Below, piece by piece: positions 1 through 5,400 of a stretch of 11,306 nt of DNA. Both the position numbers and the translations under genes were made by a program. This DNA comes from Baffinella frigidus. Its lineage: Eukaryota; Cryptophyceae; Cryptomonadales; Baffinellaceae. Numbering within the stretch: position 1 is the stretch's first letter; each line of letters begins with the position of its first letter. Location of the stretch: the NCBI GenBank assembly GCA_026770585.1, contig MU646919.1, positions 83,571 to 94,876 of the forward strand, given 5' to 3'. The notes beneath the pieces were generated by a model. That model was given only the letters and a program-made list of their open reading frames with translations, made no database searches and was not told where the DNA came from.

Positions 1-72
1 CCTCCCTCTCTTCCTCCCTCCCTCCATCACCCCCACCCCGTGTCTGTGCGTATCCGTGCGGCCACGTGCCAG

Positions 73-105
73 CCTGCGAGGGCCCGGCACCGTGTGGCAG
101 CGTGC
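73..105 (+). CDS. Gene 1 exon 1 (tentative)
   Basis: A 33-nt stretch between acceptor gtgccag and the textbook donor GTAAGTCAG. Read as one base, ten codons (LRGPGTVWQR) and two bases, it joins in phase to the next exon, giving WQRARMGQLFSLD. An earlier pyrimidine-rich tract (positions 1-35) suits an upstream intron. It is short and rests on splice sites and phase only, so it may be wrong. Confidence 0.4.
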
Positions 106-1302
106 GTAAGTCAGGGCTAGAGTTGCTCTGGCAGTCGTAGGTCTCTCTCCTGCAGCAAGAGAGGTGTTGCTGTGATGATCATGAGCCTTGTGAACATCTT
201 GTGGGCGTCGTGTGGGCGTCGTGTGACAGGCACGCGGACGCTGAAAGTCGAAAGATCAGATGGACCCGCGATTTGCTGAGAGGGACCCGTGATTTGCCCT
301 CTTGAGAGGGGACCCGCGATTTGCTCTTACGGACCCGTGATTTACCCTGAGGGACCCGCGAAGCCCTCAACACTTAACCCCAAACCTTAAGCCCCACATT
401 TTCAACCCTCACTCCTCAACCTTGAACCCTAAACCCAACATGAGGATGGGGTTCGAACTCTGTTCTCTCTCGACACGGCATACTCGGTCGTTGCGACGGA
501 CACTGTCGAACAGTGTTCAAGCGACTCACTTTTGTTCAAGGGTTGAGGGTTCACAGTGTAGCATGCTGCGAGTCGCAAGATGTTAGAGCCTCTCAAGAGG
601 TTAGAAGCTTCACACGAGGTTATCGGCTTCGCAAGAGCGTAGAGGCGAGCCTCTAGGTGGGGGCGTGGCGTCAAGCGGATGCTGAGAGGCCAACGGTTCG
701 TGCCAGGAGGATGGACCAAACCCTGAAGCCTGAACCAGGAGGATGGGGCAGCTGTTCTCTCTGGATAAGGCCTACTCGGTGGTTGAGACAGACTACATTT
801 TCCACGTCGAGGATGACTGGGTCTTCAACGGTCTATCCCTGCCTAGACCCCAAACCCTACACCCTTAACCCTAAACCCTACACCCTACACCCTACACCCT
901 AAACCCTAAACCCTAAACCCCTGAATCCTAAACCCTGAACTTTAACCCTAAACCCTAAACCCTAAACCCTGAACCCTAAACCCTGAACCATAAACCCTGA
1001 ACATTAACCCCTCAATCTAAAAACTCAACCAAAAAACTTAAACACTGAACGTGGTCGCGGGTGGCGGCGCGCAGGAATCCCGCACTTCATCCGCGATTCT
1101 GTCTCCGTCCTCGCCCATGAGGTCCTCTCTCTCCCCCCCCACCCTTGTACCCCGAGGACGTTGCCCTCGTTCACGAATGCCACAGAGATCGAGCGAGAGC
1201 GAGAGAGAGAGCGAGATAGATAGAGAGAAAGAGCGACAGCGAGAGAGAGAGAGCGAGATAAAGAGCGAGAGCGAGAGCGAGAGCAAGAGCAAGCGAGCGA
1301 GA

Positions 1303-1337
<35 letters not shown>

Positions 1338-1925
1338 CGAGAGGAAGCGAGAGAGAGAGGGAGCGAGAGAGAGATGACAGACGGGAGGTGTCACCTGGTG
1401 AGCAGCCGCGGGTCCTTGAATTATCGCTCGAACATTCGATCATGGTGAACCCAACGTGTTATCCAGGACTAAACGATGAACCGTATTCGCCTAGTCAACT
1501 AATAACAGACGAGATTCTTCATCATATTTCATTTCCGGTCAACAAGATTGTTGCTTGGTGAACTTGGTGTCCAGGACCACACAGCGGACCTTGAAGGGAT
1601 GTCGAACAACCCCTAAGCAATAAGACCTAGGGCCCTACGGTAGGCAACCTGCAAGAACATAGGGGGGTTCCGACGGATAAGGTAACGGAAAGTCGGCCCG
1701 ATTTGGGCCGAAAATCCCTTCGGTGCCCTGTGTGTGGCTAGCAGACGATGACGAACCGTGTCGCAAACAGTCGTTCCCATGATCTCTCACACCCATTCGT
1801 GTATTCCAATGCTGCATCTTGACAGACGGGCGCTTTTTGAATCGTGTTGTCCGGGTCTACCGGATGATCACGATCTTTGTCGTGTGGTGATGCCCAACGC
1901 TGAACCCTTACCTCTCTCGCGCGCG

Positions 1926-1992
<67 letters not shown>

Positions 1993-4831
1993 GAGCAGCC
2001 GCGGGCGTTCACGGTGCACCTGTGCAACACCTCCTTCCTCTATCCCATCGACGATTTCGCAGAGGTACTCTCGCCCTCCTCTGCCACCACCAGAGTGAGA
2101 TGAAACTTCAGGGCCCTAGCAGCCCGCGACCACCCCTGAGGGTGGGGAGGGGGTCAAAATCCTCAACCCTAAACCCTGAACCCTAAACCCTGAACCCTAA
2201 ACCCTAAACCCTAAACCCTAAACCCTAAACCCTGAATCATAAACCCTAAACCCTAAACCCTAAACCCGAAACCCTAAACCCTAAACCCGAAACCCTAAAC
2301 CCTGAACCGTAAACCCTAAACCCTAAACCTTAAACCGTAAACCCCAACCACTAAACCTTAAACCCTGAACCCCAAACTCCAAACCCTTAACTCTAAACCC
2401 TAGACCCCAAACCCTGAACACCAAACCCCAAAAACCTGACCGCCTCATCGATGAGCGGGGTGATGAAATGGGCTCTTGTTCTTCTTCAGACCATCCACAT
2501 GATGGACTACGGACCTTTCATCAAAAGTCAACTCAGGGGCAATCATCTTTCAGGATTTTCTAGTTCAAATTTGGTCACGTTACACGCTGAATCTAGCGTA
2601 GTCGAAACCTTCGAAGTCCACCGTGTGACCCCTGCGACGGTCTGCACTCTGCCTGCGTTGTTGTTGCTCCCCGCTTGAAACCACAATCTGTTGACTGCGT
2701 TGCTTGCCCCTCTTGGCACGACATTCTGTTGAATGCTTTGCGTTCCTTTCAAGCGTGGAACGACATTCTATTGACTGATTCGCATTCAGTTGACTGATTT
2801 GCATCCCCGCGTGGAACAATGGCAGGTGACTCCGGAGGCTGTCGAGTACCACCGGTGCGAATTCAGCCCCCCCTCTCGCTCTCATCCATTCTCTCTCTCC
2901 CTCTCTCACGCTCGTTCTCTCTCTCTGTCTCTGTCTCGCGGGGGTAGGATAGCAGTCAGTCTTGCCGGAGGCAGGGGATAATGATGGCAGTGAGTCTTGC
3001 CTTCTACCAGCAAGAGGTGCGTGTGCCTTCTGTCTGCGAAGATCCTGTTCCCCTCTTGGACACACCATCTGGCTCCCGTTGTTGACACTTCCTAAAGCCT
3101 TTCAGAGCGGGCACCTGCATCCAATTCGCCTTTCATGGTTGAAGGATGTTTGCGGTGACTGAATTATGCCATCGAATCTTGAGGCCAAGACCCACCCTGA
3201 GCCCTAAACTCTAAACCCGAAACTCTAAACCCGAAACCCTCCACCATAAACCAGAATCATGGCATCGAATCCAGAAGCGAAGACAAATCCGGGAAAGCAC
3301 ATCCGGGCCTACTCCTTCACTTTCCACCCAGGTGCTGCCTCAAGCTCATCTCGGAAGACAACTGAATCACTTCCTCTTCAATAGGAGGTTGCGTAGAAGA
3401 AATTAGTTAGGGCAGAGTAACTGTACTTAGGCTGCCTAATTAAATGAAAACGCTACTTAGGGAACTGATTCAGTCATCTTTCGAGATGAAAGCCATCCGA
3501 AGCAGACCAGATCGAAGATGTGGCTTGAGCCATTTTCCAGCTGGAGCGTTTCGAAATCGAACCAAATGGCTCAAACGCCCGGCTGAAAGCCACAAAGCCA
3601 AAATATTTGCTCGGAGGGTTACATGTGAGGCACCTCTCCCAGCCACCAGCCCTCCCTGGAGGGCTAGTGGCTGGGTGCTTGTCGGCCCTCTCACGCACAA
3701 GATGTGTCGGTCCCCTGACGCACAAGCACTCTCTGTCCTCTGACTCTCCCCTCTGACTCTCCCCTCTGACGTACAAACTCTCTCTCTGGGCGCAGGGCTG
3801 CGGCGCAAGTCTAACTACGAGACCTACCCATGCCTGGCAGGCTGGGTGTTTCTCTGACGCATTAGACCTCTCGGCCCCCTGACACACGCGAGCGGTGAGC
3901 GCAGGGCTGCAGCGTAAGTCAGAGTACGAGACGTGCCTTGCCTCTGACGCATAATAGCTCTCGGTTCCCTGACACACGCGAGCGGTGAGCGCAGGGGGGC
4001 GAGAGCTCTCGACCCTCTTGTAACAAGAGAGCTCTCTCCGGCTGTTGAGCCCTGCGCCTCGTGTTGACCCAGGTAGGGGTAGCCACTGATGCCGCATCCG
4101 TCCCTCGCTCTCGGCGCAGGGTAGACTACGACACCTACCTTTGTGTTGCTCTGACGCATGAGACCTCTCGGTCCCCTGACGCGCGAGAGCGGTGAACGCA
4201 GAGGAGGGGACCGAGAACGCTCGTGCCTCTTGTAACAAACTCTCTCTCGGCGCAGGGCTGCGGCGCAAATCGGACTACGATACGTACCTCGCACCGATGC
4301 AATCCTTCTTCCAAGAGGTTCACGCCGGAACCCTACACCCTAAAACCTAAACCATAAACCCTAAACCCTGAACCTTAAACCCTACACCCTAAACCCTGAG
4401 CCCTGAACCCCAAACCCTAAACCCTAGACCCTGAACCCTCAACCCTCAACCCCCAACCCTAAACACTAAACCCTAAACCCCTGAAACCCTAAACCCTGCA
4501 CATGGGCAGGACAACATCAACACGTTCCTCTTCTGGAAGGGCTTCTTCATGGTCCCCCCTCTCTCTTCTCTTCCCCCCCCTTTGTGATCTTTCCTCTTTC
4601 TTATCTCCTCTCTCCGCTTTCCTCTCTCCTCTCTCCGCTTTCTTCTCTCCTCTCTCCTTGTTTATGTTTCCTCTTTCCTCTCTCATCTATGCTCTTTCCT
4701 CTTGCAGGAAAAGTTCTTATTTGGGGGGAAACTCCAACTTTCCTCTTTCCTCATCTCTCCTCTCTCCACTCTCTTCTCTCTTCTCTCTTCTCTCTTCTCT
4801 CATCTATCCCCTCGTATCTCCCCTCTCTCCT

Positions 4832-4868
<37 letters not shown>

Positions 4869-5361
4869 CTCTCTCTATTGTTCTCTCCTCTTTCCTCTTT
4901 CCTCTTTCCTCTTTCCTCTTTCCTCTTTCCTCTTTCCTCTTTCCTCTTTCCTCTCCTCGTCCTCTCTCCTGACAGGGTTGGGTGCATCACTGCAGGTCAA
5001 GTTCGGGCAGCGGTACTGCAACCACCTCGACATCAACTCCATCAGCAGGTACGCCCCCTACCTAATCCCTACATTTCATGGCAAGTAGCGCGGGCGTACT
5101 TGCGAGATCGCAATCGCATACATGTAAACCAACCCCTAGACGGGCCTACCGGGACTTTCCACGGAAGGGTGAGGTGACCAACTATGGCGGGATTGCATCA
5201 TACCTTAAGGTCCGGAAGTTGTTTCCACTCTTCAAACACGCTCCTACTGCAACCACCTCGACATTTACTCCATCAGCCGCCCCCCCCCCCCCCCCCCCAC
5301 CCTCGCCCAACCCTAAACCCTAATCCCTACACCCTACAACCTACAACCTACACCCTAAACC

Positions 5362-5400
<39 letters not shown>

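Larger units (their letters stand above)
106..738 (+). other. Gene 1 intron 1 (633 nt)
   Basis: Runs from donor GTAAGT to acceptor gaaccag|G. It contains a minisatellite of GGACCCGYGATTTG units, a short telomere-like stretch (about 366-440), a decayed copy of the following exon (442-510) and a 19-bp tandem array (566-656). The acceptor motif CCAGGAGGATGG occurs twice (703-714 and 735-746), separated by a telomere-like ACCAAACCCTGAAGCC; the second is used because it keeps phase. Confidence 0.4.
2866..4255 (+). other. Gene 1 intron 6 (about 1.39 kb, repeat-filled)
   Basis: The longest intron predicted. In order it holds CT-rich DNA, unrecognised sequence (2940-3190), a short telomere-like patch, a 144-bp MITE (3346-3489), two inverted repeats (3525-3574 and 3638-3675) and an array of decayed copies of the following exon (3790-4255). 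No gene was recognised inside it. Confidence 0.5.

Noticed and set aside
1038-1443. Open frames on both strands of Ser/Leu or Arg/Glu repeats
   Set aside because: They are readings of the (GA)n microsatellite and carry no protein-like sequence.
2490-2678. Possible exon after cttcttcag reading TIHMMDYGPFIKSQL
   Set aside because: The acceptor is good, but no convincing donor keeps phase, and exon 5 joins directly to 2826 in phase.
3474-4294. Long - strand open frames over the exon 7 array
   Set aside because: Repeated peptide units mirror the DNA repeat, and the + strand reading gives a phase-matched exon with better codon character.
4709-4740. Possible exon EKFLFGGKLQL after cttgcag
   Set aside because: No GT or GC donor follows, and exons 8 and 9 join in phase without it.
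4489-4990. Overlapping open frames on both strands across the CT-rich intron
   Set aside because: Low-complexity pyrimidine DNA lacks stops by composition; the real exons 4510-4551 and 4996-5048 flank it.
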